A stretch of 10,794 bases of DNA, taken from Flavobacteriaceae bacterium. Lineage in GTDB: Bacteria; Bacteroidota; Bacteroidia; Flavobacteriales; Flavobacteriaceae. Where the stretch lies: positions 1 through 10,794 of the forward strand of contig JALRKI010000111.1 of NCBI GenBank assembly GCA_023254815.1, read 5' to 3'. Shown piece after piece: positions 1 to 7,504 of the stretch; positions within the stretch are counted from its first letter, which is position 1; each line of letters opens with the position of its first letter. Below the pieces are notes generated by a model that was not told where the DNA came from, did no database searches, and saw nothing but the letters and a program-made list of their open reading frames with translations. The position numbers were made by a program, and so were the translations under genes.

Positions 1-736
1 GAGGCTCATTCATTTGGCCAAAAACAAAGGTCGCTTTAGACTCTTTCAAAGCCTTTTTGTCAACCTTTTTTAAATCCCATCCACCTTCTTCCATAGAATG
101 CATGAAATCATCGCCGTATCTAATGATGCCAGACTCGAGCATTTCTCGAAGTAAATCGTTTCCTTCACGGGTACGTTCTCCAACACCAGCAAAAACCGAC
201 AATCCACCGTGTCCTTTGGCAATATTGTTGATTAACTCTTGAATCAAAACTGTTTTTCCTACACCAGCACCTCCGAATAATCCAATTTTCCCTCCTTTTG
301 CATAGGGTTCTATCAGGTCAATAACTTTGATTCCAGTAAACAAAACCTCTGTTGAGGTAGAAAGATCTTCAAATTTTGGAGCTTGCCGGTGAATTGGCAA
401 ACCATCTTTACCTGATTTGGGTAAATTTTCCATACCATCGATAGCGTCTCCAATAACATTAAACAATCGGCCGTAAACTGCGTCACCAACAGGCATTTGA
501 ATGGGTGCTTCGGTGGCTCTAACTGCTGTTCCGCGACTCAGACCATCTGAAGAATCCATAGCTACCGTGCGAACAGTGTCTTCGCCGATGTGAGATTGTA
601 CCTCAAGGACTAAGGTCGAACCGTCTGGCTTGGTGATTTCTAAGGCGTCATAGATTTTTGGAAGCGAAGTGCCTCTTTCAAAGGCTACATCTATTACGGG
701 CCCTACAATTTGCGAAATTTTTCCAGTAATTGTCAT
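1..736 (-). CDS. atpD: F1 ATP synthase subunit beta, partial (C-terminal half outside window)
   Basis: This is the catalytic beta subunit of the F1 sector of ATP synthase, which makes ATP from ADP and phosphate on the cytoplasmic face of the inner membrane. Reading starts at the ATG complementing 734-736, and 245 codons are visible with no stop before the left edge; the family is about 500 residues, so half is missing. The beta-barrel domain (about residues 1-85) opens MTITGKISQIVGPVIDV. The nucleotide-binding domain holds the P-loop GGAGVGKT at 155-162 (Lys161, Thr162) and GERTREGND, whose Glu187 corresponds to the catalytic glutamate. The last visible residues, FVFGQMNEP, are also canonical. 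It has its own promoter just upstream and no atpA/atpG ahead of it, so here it heads its own transcript; atpC probably follows outside the window, as is common in Bacteroidota (inference). Confidence 0.98.
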   Translation of the reverse strand, partial: MTITGKISQIVGPVIDVAFERGTSLPKIYDALEITKPDGSTLVLEVQSHIGEDTVRTVAMDSSDGLSRGTAVRATEAPIQMPVGDAVYGRLFNVIGDAIDGMENLPKSGKDGLPIHRQAPKFEDLSTSTEVLFTGIKVIDLIEPYAKGGKIGLFGGAGVGKTVLIQELINNIAKGHGGLSVFAGVGERTREGNDLLREMLESGIIRYGDDFMHSMEEGGWDLKKVDKKALKESKATFVFGQMNEP

Positions 737-785
737 GGATATTTAATTTTGACTTTGTCGATTATATGTGGTCTATTTTCGAGTG

Positions 786-815
786 CAAATATAAAGATTA
801 TATCAGAGAAATAAA
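786..815 (-). promoter_or_regulatory. Probable atpD promoter (Bacteroidota type)
   Basis: On the minus strand, 793-786 reads TATATTTG, an exact match to the Bacteroidota -7 box TAnnTTTG. A weak -33 element (GTTTA, with TTT at 815-813) lies 19 bp upstream, where TTG or TTTG is expected. Transcription would start near position 780 and give a leader of roughly 45 nt before the atpD ATG. No Shine-Dalgarno sequence is seen in the leader. The -7 box is convincing and the -33 match is poor. Confidence 0.6.
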
Positions 816-863
816 CGTGAATTTCTTTAAGAAAAACACCATTATTTGTAACGGATTTAAAAT

Positions 864-895
864 AAAAAAACCCTCGCAATCCGCGAGGGTTTTTT
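864..895 (-). terminator. Rho-independent terminator after the SGNH lipoprotein gene
   Basis: A perfect 7-bp GC-rich stem, CCCTCGC (871-877) with GCGAGGG (883-889), closes a 5-nt loop. It is flanked by A7 (864-870) and T6 (890-895). On the minus strand the hairpin is followed by a run of seven T, and it starts about 20 bp beyond the stop codon of the gene ending at 916. It is symmetric enough to work in both directions. It ends the receptor/lipoprotein transcript and shields atpD from read-through. Confidence 0.92.
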
Positions 896-915
896 CAATG
901 AAGTTTGGATTGATG

Positions 916-2421
916 CTATTGCAATGAAGCCGAATAGTTGGTTGGATAATCTCCAAGGTCAACTAAAGAACCTGAAGCTTCAAAGTTAGATCCGTATTTG
1001 GCATCAATAGCTTTTAGCATTTCATTGGCCAGGAGGGCATAACCTCGTGCAGTCATGTGAACGCCATCGAGTGAAAAGCCACCGCCTAGAACCAAGTTAG
1101 TACCGATTTGATTATCTCCTACTGCCAAGTCAGAATAGTTACCAGCAATCAAATTATCGAAAATGGCATGAGAATCTAAAAACGCATAGCCAGCCTGTGA
1201 AACAGCACTAGCAATGATGGCATTGTATTGAGAAACGATGGTGTTGATGACGGTCTGCTCGGCAGAAGTCAAAACGTAAGCGTCACCCATAGGAACTCCA
1301 ACACCTTGCACCGAAGCGGGATTGTTTGGGTCTGCTAGGGTACCGAGGACTGATGCGGCAGTAAGTGTCACTAAATCAGTTGAATTGGTTTGACGCAAAC
1401 TTGGAATCATAAAGCCTGTTAAATCTGTTAGCTCATCGTCAGTAATAACGAAAGGATTAGTATCAGACTCGGCAAAGGCAATCCTTCTGTAGGCAGCTTC
1501 TTCTGCAGTAATTAAACCTACACTTGCAGCATACGCCAAACCATTGTTATAGGCTGTATAGGCAGAATTGACATAAGCTGCTGTTCCAGCGTCAAGAGGC
1601 ACTGGATTATAGGCAACCGTATGGAAAAAAGGGATGCCTAAAACGTCAGGAATGTTGGCAACAACTCCTTTAGCTCCAGTAGAAGCCATTGTACTCATGA
1701 TGCCTCCATAGACGTATTCAAAGAAAGCTGGGTCAGTATATGTTGTTCCCGAAACTCCGTTAAAAGGAGACCCTGAGGGAGCCCCGCTAGTGGCGTATCC
1801 CAATATGTCATTGTTACCAATCCACATCGTGAAAAATGTTGGAGACTGAGCAACGACGTCTTGCAGAACCGTAGCATTTGGGCTGCTAGCCATACGGATG
1901 AAATATGGATTGGCTAAACCCAATGATAAGTTGGCCAGGTTGCCATATCCAGGTGCAAGCAAATGAAAGGACTTAGCGCCTGGTACACCCATGTTATTGA
2001 AAGGACCTGTTGGATTGTTTAACAAGTCAGTTGTCGGCATTGCATTTAAAACAGCAGGACGAAGGGTTGACATATTTAAATACAGCCTAGGTCCCGCAAT
2101 CACATTACCTCCAACTGTTAAACCACCAATATTATCAGCCATTAAGGGTTGTTTAAACTCACCACCACCAACAAGGGCCATCTTCTGGGCCATGATGTTA
2201 GGAAATGAATTTTCTTGAGCAGCTATAAATAAGGCATTGTCGGTATAGCCTGAGGTCAGCGAATTCCCAACAGATACAAAGGTTGAGAAGTCAGCAGACC
2301 CAGCATCAAGTGAGGGGGTCATTACGGCCACTTCATTGTCTTCTGAACAAGATGTCGCTATAATTCCAAGGGCTAGGAACCATCCTAATCCTTTAATATT
2401 GAAATTTTTAATTGTCATCAT
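916..2421 (-). CDS. SGNH/GDSL-family hydrolase-like lipoprotein, probably surface-exposed
   Basis: A 501-residue protein with a lipoprotein signal peptide: a charged start, a hydrophobic stretch at about 11-22, and lipobox ATSC with Cys25 as the lipidation site. The next residues, SEDNE, are acidic and resemble the lipoprotein export signal that sends Bacteroidota lipoproteins to the cell surface. SGNH hydrolase blocks are present. Block I is GNSLTSGY with nucleophile Ser54, where the Asp of GDSL is Asn. The block II glycine is probably in NNMGVPGAK (142-150). Block III is GNND at 202-205, and block V is DGVH with Asp452 and His455. The family cleaves esters of lipids, acyl groups or acetylated sugars; the substrate cannot be read here. 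The protein is long for the family, with about 245 residues between blocks III and V. It lies 16 bp after the receptor gene on the same strand and is followed by a terminator, so it is the second gene of a two-gene operon. MetMet at the start leaves a one-codon uncertainty. Confidence 0.87.
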   Translation of the reverse strand: MMTIKNFNIKGLGWFLALGIIATSCSEDNEVAVMTPSLDAGSADFSTFVSVGNSLTSGYTDNALFIAAQENSFPNIMAQKMALVGGGEFKQPLMADNIGGLTVGGNVIAGPRLYLNMSTLRPAVLNAMPTTDLLNNPTGPFNNMGVPGAKSFHLLAPGYGNLANLSLGLANPYFIRMASSPNATVLQDVVAQSPTFFTMWIGNNDILGYATSGAPSGSPFNGVSGTTYTDPAFFEYVYGGIMSTMASTGAKGVVANIPDVLGIPFFHTVAYNPVPLDAGTAAYVNSAYTAYNNGLAYAASVGLITAEEAAYRRIAFAESDTNPFVITDDELTDLTGFMIPSLRQTNSTDLVTLTAASVLGTLADPNNPASVQGVGVPMGDAYVLTSAEQTVINTIVSQYNAIIASAVSQAGYAFLDSHAIFDNLIAGNYSDLAVGDNQIGTNLVLGGGFSLDGVHMTARGYALLANEMLKAIDAKYGSNFEASGSLVDLGDYPTNYSASLQ

Positions 2422-2437
2422 TTTTAAAATTTAATAA

Positions 2438-5206
2438 TTATAGATTGTTAATGGTCCATGAAACATAGTATTGAGAACCTATATAACCTGTTCCAAAAGC
2501 AGTAAAGTATTCATCACCTAAAAGGTTACTTGCCCCTACTTTGAAAGACGATTTCCATTCTGGCATTCTCAAGTTGACTTGAGCATCTAACACTTGATAG
2601 CTAGGTACAACGCCGTCACCAAAAGTTTGTTCCCAGAAGAATTCATCGCTCCATTTCCAAGCTACATTGAAACCAAAGTTTCTGAACAAATCGGTGTTTC
2701 CAAAGCTTACTTTGGCACGATGCTCAGGCGTGTTAAAGTTAGTTTCAAAACTTGGATTGTTAGCCTTATCAAAATCTTGTTTAGCGTAAGTGTAGTTACC
2801 ATTCAAATCGAAATTGCCAAAGACTTTAGCTGACAAACCAACGCTTGCTCCATATGAACTGATGTCCACTTTAGAGTTGGTGTAAGTTTGGTAAACTTTG
2901 TAATCACCGTTAACCAAAGCTCCTAAAGAAAGTGGGTCAAAATCAACGACTCCATCGTTATTAGCGTCAACGGTTCCATACAGAGGTGCAATTACTGCTT
3001 CACCAGAGATGAAATTTTTGTAAGTACTGTAGTATGCGCTCAAATCAGCAATTATATTACCAATTTTCCCTCGGTAACCGAATTCAAATGAAGTAACTTC
3101 TTCAGGCTTAACCAATGCTGAATTCCCTACTTCAAGGAGAGAAAGGTCTCCAGCAGCTGTGGCAGCCGATACAGAAGACGCCAAGAAAGAATTAGTGTAA
3201 GCTGCACCACCAGTTTGAGTAACCGATGAAGGAACCCCAATGTCCTGTCCTGCGGCACTGACATCATACTCACGTGAATAACGGTCCAAGTTGTCTGGAG
3301 AACCACCTACTAGGATAGCACGACCTGCATCCAATCCAATAAACAAGTCCTGAGTTGTAGGGTTTCTGAAACCTGTTTGGACTGAAGCACGAACGTTGTG
3401 ATTGCCTTTTTGACCTAAGGTCAAATTCATCCCCAAACGTGGAGATAAAAATCCGTCGAAATATTCTGACTTGTCATAACGGACAGAGGCGGTTATTTTC
3501 AATCGGTCGTCCATCATTTTCTTTTGCATCTGGGTATATAGACCAAACTCGGAATAATCGATTGATCCATCGTAGTCGGTATAAATAGTTCCCGAAGAAT
3601 TTAAGCTATACAATCGGTATGATCCTCCAACTTGGATTTCTGCAAAGCTGATTTTGTCTTTAAAATTGTAGTTACCATCAACGTGATAGAACTTGGAGGT
3701 ATCTTGAAATTTAGAACCAACACTTAAGTCAGAGTTAGTCACACTGTTATTAAAGGCTTGAATAAATTCAGGAGAGCCAGGAACAAATCGCCCTGTTTCA
3801 GCTACTGCTCTTGCAGCGGCATGGGCTTGAGGTTCAGTAGCCCCGTTAAGAGTAGCGCCAACAAAGGTATTGATATATTCACTAAACCATTGGGTATCGG
3901 ATTTCCATGCACGATTGATGTTAATTCCTGTAAATACCATATCGTAAGAATCGCCAGCGTCATCTGTTGTCACGTAGCCTCGAACAAAGAAATTGTCGTC
4001 TTTTAGCTCTAACTTGTGTTGTTGCATGTTGAAGTTAGTGATGGCATAGCGGTTAGTTCCTTGATAGATGGTATTACCAGTACCAAATTTCCCGACGTAG
4101 GATAATTCAAGATCATTGGCAAAAGGGCGATAATAAAAACCCCAATCCGTTTTCAAGCTCAAAGCGTTATGATCGGTTAATTCGTTTTCAGCATATCCGG
4201 TACGGCTCACTACAACGTTTGGAACAATACCTAAACCGCCAGCTGCAGCTCGAATGTTGGTAGCAACTTCATCACCATAAATATTAACTCCGTCATAATC
4301 GTAGTCAGCACGAGTTAAACCTCTATACAATTTGTCTGTGCGGTTGTCACCTGCCCAGTCTGTTCCTTCTAAATAACCAAAGTTGATTTTAGCTGCGAAC
4401 TTATCACTGAAAGCGTGAGCCACACGAACACCTAAATCGACATAAGTGTTGTCTCCAGCAGCTTCTTGAGAAGTGATACCTCTTTTGATATAAGAACTTA
4501 TACCTTGGTGGTCAAAAGCACTTTTACTGGTCATGAATAAAATTCCATTGAAAGCGTTGGCACCATAAAGTGCAGAGGACGCCCCAGGAAGAATCTCAAC
4601 ACTTTGAATGTCGGTTTCGATCATCCCTAAAAGATTCCCAAGCGGGAAGTTCAGAGCAGGAGCCGAGTTATCCATTCCATCGACCAACTGCATGAAACGC
4701 GTGTTGGCGAAAGTGGCAAAGCCACGGGTGTTGATGGATTTAAAAGTTAAACTGTTGGTATTGATGTCAACACCTTTCAAATTCTCAAGACCATCGTAGA
4801 AGTCAGAGGAAGCGGTGTTTTTAATATCCGCAATTCCAAATCGCTCAACGGTTACTGGAGATTCAAAAACGCGCTCAGGTGTTCTAGAAGCAGAAACAAT
4901 GACTTCGTCTAAGGAATTGCCTTCTGTCATTACCACTACTAGAGGCTCGTTGAGGCTAGTGACAGCAACTGTTTGAGTTTCAAAACCCACGCTGCTGACT
5001 TGTAAGTCAAATGGAGGCTGAGTAGAAAGATTTATACTAAACTTGCCGTCAAAATCTGTAACAGCACCTTGGGAAGTCCCAACCACTACCACGTTGGCTC
5101 CAGGCAAAGGTTGACCAGAGTCGTCAGTAACGGATCCAGTTACAGTAGTCTGTGCAAAACTGATAGAGAATCCTAACAAGAAAAGAAATTGAAAAAATGT
5201 TTTCAT
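2438..5206 (-). CDS. TonB-dependent outer-membrane receptor with carboxypeptidase-regulatory-like N-terminus
   Basis: A 922-residue outer-membrane active transporter powered by TonB-ExbB-ExbD. A signal peptide (1-18, cleavage after SFA) is followed by a carboxypeptidase-D-regulatory-like beta-sandwich at about 20-95, with TVTGSVTDDSGQPLPGANV and GAVTDFDGKF as hallmarks. A TonB-box-like segment, DEVIVSAS, lies at 100-107. The plug domain spans about 110-235 and includes SINTRGFATFANTRF, VDGMDN and VEILPGASSALYGANAFNGI. The rest is a 22-strand-type barrel ending in an aromatic-rich strand, SQYYVSWTINNL. It is shorter than typical SusC proteins and has no SusD partner, so it is not a standard glycan-utilisation pair. 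It is the first gene of an operon with the SGNH lipoprotein, whose product may prepare or bind the ligand. The substrate is unknown. The start is set by the signal peptide; no convincing promoter box is seen upstream. Confidence 0.93.
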   Translation of the reverse strand: MKTFFQFLFLLGFSISFAQTTVTGSVTDDSGQPLPGANVVVVGTSQGAVTDFDGKFSINLSTQPPFDLQVSSVGFETQTVAVTSLNEPLVVVMTEGNSLDEVIVSASRTPERVFESPVTVERFGIADIKNTASSDFYDGLENLKGVDINTNSLTFKSINTRGFATFANTRFMQLVDGMDNSAPALNFPLGNLLGMIETDIQSVEILPGASSALYGANAFNGILFMTSKSAFDHQGISSYIKRGITSQEAAGDNTYVDLGVRVAHAFSDKFAAKINFGYLEGTDWAGDNRTDKLYRGLTRADYDYDGVNIYGDEVATNIRAAAGGLGIVPNVVVSRTGYAENELTDHNALSLKTDWGFYYRPFANDLELSYVGKFGTGNTIYQGTNRYAITNFNMQQHKLELKDDNFFVRGYVTTDDAGDSYDMVFTGININRAWKSDTQWFSEYINTFVGATLNGATEPQAHAAARAVAETGRFVPGSPEFIQAFNNSVTNSDLSVGSKFQDTSKFYHVDGNYNFKDKISFAEIQVGGSYRLYSLNSSGTIYTDYDGSIDYSEFGLYTQMQKKMMDDRLKITASVRYDKSEYFDGFLSPRLGMNLTLGQKGNHNVRASVQTGFRNPTTQDLFIGLDAGRAILVGGSPDNLDRYSREYDVSAAGQDIGVPSSVTQTGGAAYTNSFLASSVSAATAAGDLSLLEVGNSALVKPEEVTSFEFGYRGKIGNIIADLSAYYSTYKNFISGEAVIAPLYGTVDANNDGVVDFDPLSLGALVNGDYKVYQTYTNSKVDISSYGASVGLSAKVFGNFDLNGNYTYAKQDFDKANNPSFETNFNTPEHRAKVSFGNTDLFRNFGFNVAWKWSDEFFWEQTFGDGVVPSYQVLDAQVNLRMPEWKSSFKVGASNLLGDEYFTAFGTGYIGSQYYVSWTINNL

Positions 5207-5445
5207 TAGTTGATCATTTGATTATTTGTAGCGCAAAATACGCCTTTTTTAGTGAATTATTAAAATCTCTCAACATTTTTTAGTTATTTGAGAATCCACT
5301 CGAAACATTCAAAATTTAGACAGTTGCCCTGAAAAGAAAGAACATATTTAATTGTTCTTTGATAAATCAGATATTTTCAAAATAATAAATACTATAACAG
5401 GATTATTTATTGTAATTTTCAATTAAACTTGTCAAAACAAAAATT
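5207..5445. other. AT-rich divergent intergenic region
   Basis: This 239-bp region separates the minus-strand receptor gene from the plus-strand small membrane protein gene, so it should hold both promoters. I found no exact TAnnTTTG on either strand. Near matches are TAATTTTC at 5413-5420 (plus), TTATTTTG at 5385-5378 (minus), TAAATTTTG with one extra spacer base at 5318-5310 (minus), and GTATTTTG at 5241-5234 (minus). None has a well-placed TTG -33 element. The one clear structure is the inverted repeat at 5337-5360, listed separately. Confidence 0.5.
5337..5360. repeat. Perfect 8-bp inverted repeat, candidate operator
   Basis: AAAGAACA (5337-5344) and TGTTCTTT (5353-5360) are exact reverse complements separated by 8 nt of A/T. 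The repeat lies about 130 bp upstream of the receptor start and about 85 bp upstream of the small ORF. Two half-sites spaced about 16 bp centre to centre would suit a dimeric regulator. No T-run follows on either strand, which argues against a terminator. Arms this short and AT-rich can arise by chance, so the regulatory role is only suggested. Confidence 0.4.
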
Positions 5446-5619
5446 ATGAATGAGACTGTATTAGGTTTGCTAGGACTGTGCTTTTTGTATTCTGTTGTGC
5501 ACTTTATTGTGATTCAGTTCTCAAGGAATTGGGAAAATAGGTCTGGATATGAAAGGTTTATCACCGTTTTTGGGATTGTGGTTATTGCCCTCATTTTTTT
5601 GGATACCATGTTCAGCTAG
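5446..5619 (+). CDS. Small two-helix membrane protein, 57 aa, unknown function
   Basis: An ATG at 5446 opens 57 codons ending in TAG at 5617-5619. The product has two hydrophobic segments: about residues 5-24 (VLGLLGLCFLYSVVHFIVIQ) and 38-56 (FITVFGIVVIALIFLDTMF). A hydrophilic loop between them, about 25-37, carries Arg27, Glu30, Arg32, Glu36 and Arg37. By the positive-inside rule the loop would be cytoplasmic and both ends outside, giving a helical hairpin. I do not recognise a family. Support for a real gene is the regular two-helix layout, a clean start in an A-rich leader, and a position that fills most of the gap between two minus-strand genes without overlapping either. Against it are its size and the lack of a clear promoter. 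It is divergent from the receptor and convergent with glmS, so it is probably a single-gene transcript. Confidence 0.6.
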   Translation: MNETVLGLLGLCFLYSVVHFIVIQFSRNWENRSGYERFITVFGIVVIALIFLDTMFS

Positions 5620-5677
5620 GTCAGTAAAATGGAGAAGCATTGTTACTTTAATTGCTTCACTCTACAGTAACTGACTT
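5618..5677. repeat. Nested imperfect inverted repeat between the small ORF and glmS
   Basis: Outer arms GTCAGT (5620-5625) and ACTGAC (5670-5675) enclose inner arms GAAGCA (5634-5639) and TGCTTC (5653-5658). The structure spans the convergent junction and includes the glmS stop codon. On the minus strand the inner hairpin is followed by TCCATTTTA, a poor U-tract, so it might be a weak glmS terminator. On the plus strand nothing resembling a U-tract follows. Confidence 0.25.
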
Positions 5678-7501
5678 AGCCAAGTTCCTCGGCTGGTCAA
5701 CATTCTTGTTAAGCTGTACCGCAATGTGATAAGACAATAATTGCAAAGGAACAGTTGTTAGCAAAGGGGCCAAACACTCCAAGGTTTCTGGAACCTCAAT
5801 GACATGGTCAGCCAAGGCTTTCACAGTTTGATCGCCTTCAGAAACTATGGCAATTATTTTACCTTTCCTGCTTTTAATTTCTTGGATGTTACTGACAATT
5901 TTATCGTAATGCCCTTTTTTGGTGGCTATCACAATGACAGGCATGTTTTCATCTATTAAGGCAATAGGCCCATGTTTCATCTCTGCAGCGGGATAGCCTT
6001 CAGCGTGAATGTATGAAATTTCTTTGAGCTTTAAAGCGCCTTCCAATGCCACTGGAAAGTTATATCCCCTCCCTAAGTACAAGCAATTCTTAGCCTGATT
6101 ATAGACCTTAGCAATAGCCTCAATGGCGTTACTTTCTCTCAATGCTATTTCTACTTTTTCAGGAATAGTTTCTAGACCCTTAATGGTTTCCAAGTATTGT
6201 TCTTCCTCAAGAGTGCCTTTTAGGTGGCCCAGTTTGAGGGCAATCAATGTCAAGATGGTGATTTGAGTCGTAAAGGCTTTTGTTGAGGCAACGCCAATTT
6301 CAGGGCCAGCATGGGTGTATGATCCTGCATGAGTTTCTCTAGCAATGGTCGATCCGACCACATTGCAGACTCCGAATACAAACGCTCCATGACTTTTGGC
6401 CAATTTGATTGCAGCCAAGGTGTCTGCTGTTTCTCCCGATTGAGATATGGCTATTACAACATCACGAGAAGATATGACAGGATTGCGATATCTAAACTCA
6501 GATGCGTACTCCACCTCAACTGGAATTCGAGCCAAGTCTTCAAAGATATATTCGGCCACGAGACCTGCGTGCCAAGAAGTGCCACATGCAACTATGATGA
6601 TCCTATCGGCATTTAAAAATTTCTCTAAATGATCGTCAACACCAGACATTTTTATCAACCCTTCCTTTACTATAAGTCTGCCGCGATAAGTGTCTTTGAT
6701 TGCAGTGGGCTGCTCAAAAATTTCTTTGAGCATGAAGTGATCATAGCCGCCTTTTTCGATTTGCTCCAAACTGAAATGAAGCTCTTGAATCACAGGGCTG
6801 ACCAAAGAATCGTCTTTTATTTTCCGTATTCTTAAGCCTTTTTCCAACCGAATGATAGCCATTTGCTCATCTTCGAGGTAAATGGCATTTTTAGTATATT
6901 CTATAAAAGGGGAGGCATCACTTGCAATAAAAAACTCATCATTCCCAACACCGATAGCCAACGGACTTCCCAATTTTGCCACTACAATTTCATCAGGCTT
7001 TTTGTTGTCTATTACAGCGATGGCATAGGCGCCAACTACCTCTTTGAGAGCAAGTTGAACAGCCTTTCCCAACTTATGACCCTCAGTCTTTTGAACATAT
7101 TCAATCAAGTTGACCAATACTTCTGTGTCAGTGTCAGATTCAAAGTGATATCCTTTCTTCTCTAAGGCAATTTTTAGTGAATTATAGTTTTCAATAATGC
7201 CATTGTGGATCAAAACGAGATCTCCAGTATTTGAAGTATGTGGATGAGCATTGACGTCTGATGGAATCCCGTGGGTTGCCCAGCGGGTATGACCTATACC
7301 CATGTGGGACTTTGCAGATCGATTTTTTGAAATGGCCTCCAACTGCGCAACCTTTCCTTTGGTTTTGAATAATTCCAAGCCATTTATACTATACAAAGCA
7401 ATGCCGGCACTGTCATAGCCCCGATATTCTAATCTTTTTAAACCATTGGTAATGATTGGATAGGCATTGCGATGCCCAATATATCCTACGATTCCACACA
7501 T
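5657..7501 (-). CDS. glmS: Glutamine-fructose-6-phosphate aminotransferase (isomerising)
   Basis: Cytoplasmic enzyme that makes glucosamine-6-phosphate from fructose-6-phosphate and glutamine, the committed step to UDP-GlcNAc for peptidoglycan and lipopolysaccharide. At 614 residues it matches the usual 600-615. The N-terminal class II glutaminase domain (about 1-220) starts MCGIVGYIG, with Cys2 becoming the N-terminal nucleophile after Met removal. HTRWATHG lies at 71-78, HNGIIENY with the oxyanion-hole Asn100-Gly101 at 99-106, and SDTDTEV with Asp125 at 122-128. Two SIS sugar-phosphate domains follow. The first has CGTS at 306-309 and SQSGET at 353-358; the second has GRGYNFPVALEGALKLKEIS and EMKHGP, with the catalytic Glu507. 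The C-terminus LAKSVTVE carries the conserved Lys609. No key residue is missing. It lies only 3 bp after the DUF4270 gene, so it is the last gene of a three-gene unit, with no room for a glmS ribozyme. Confidence 0.99.
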   Translation of the reverse strand: MCGIVGYIGHRNAYPIITNGLKRLEYRGYDSAGIALYSINGLELFKTKGKVAQLEAISKNRSAKSHMGIGHTRWATHGIPSDVNAHPHTSNTGDLVLIHNGIIENYNSLKIALEKKGYHFESDTDTEVLVNLIEYVQKTEGHKLGKAVQLALKEVVGAYAIAVIDNKKPDEIVVAKLGSPLAIGVGNDEFFIASDASPFIEYTKNAIYLEDEQMAIIRLEKGLRIRKIKDDSLVSPVIQELHFSLEQIEKGGYDHFMLKEIFEQPTAIKDTYRGRLIVKEGLIKMSGVDDHLEKFLNADRIIIVACGTSWHAGLVAEYIFEDLARIPVEVEYASEFRYRNPVISSRDVVIAISQSGETADTLAAIKLAKSHGAFVFGVCNVVGSTIARETHAGSYTHAGPEIGVASTKAFTTQITILTLIALKLGHLKGTLEEEQYLETIKGLETIPEKVEIALRESNAIEAIAKVYNQAKNCLYLGRGYNFPVALEGALKLKEISYIHAEGYPAAEMKHGPIALIDENMPVIVIATKKGHYDKIVSNIQEIKSRKGKIIAIVSEGDQTVKALADHVIEVPETLECLAPLLTTVPLQLLSYHIAVQLNKNVDQPRNLAKSVTVE

Positions 7502-7504
7502 AGA

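Noticed and set aside
864..895. Start of a CRISPR or other repeat array
   Set aside because: It is a single hairpin with A- and T-runs; no direct repeats occur nearby. It is a standard intrinsic terminator.
730..927. Plus-strand open frame of 65 codons across the atpD promoter and terminator
   Set aside because: It runs through the strong terminator hairpin and both flanking gene ends. Its composition is that of translated AT-rich intergenic DNA, and no family is recognisable.
2438..5206. Reading the receptor as SusC of a polysaccharide utilisation locus
   Set aside because: No SusD-like gene, glycoside hydrolase or sensor regulator is nearby, and the receptor is shorter than typical SusC. 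The partner is an SGNH lipoprotein.
6863..7165. Plus-strand open frame of 100 codons inside glmS
   Set aside because: It lies antisense within a fully conserved glmS coding region and has no recognisable protein features.
7502..7504. Possible glmS ribozyme or riboswitch upstream of glmS
   Set aside because: Only 3 bp separate glmS from the DUF4270 stop codon, so a leader structure would have to lie inside that coding sequence, and no such structure was recognised.
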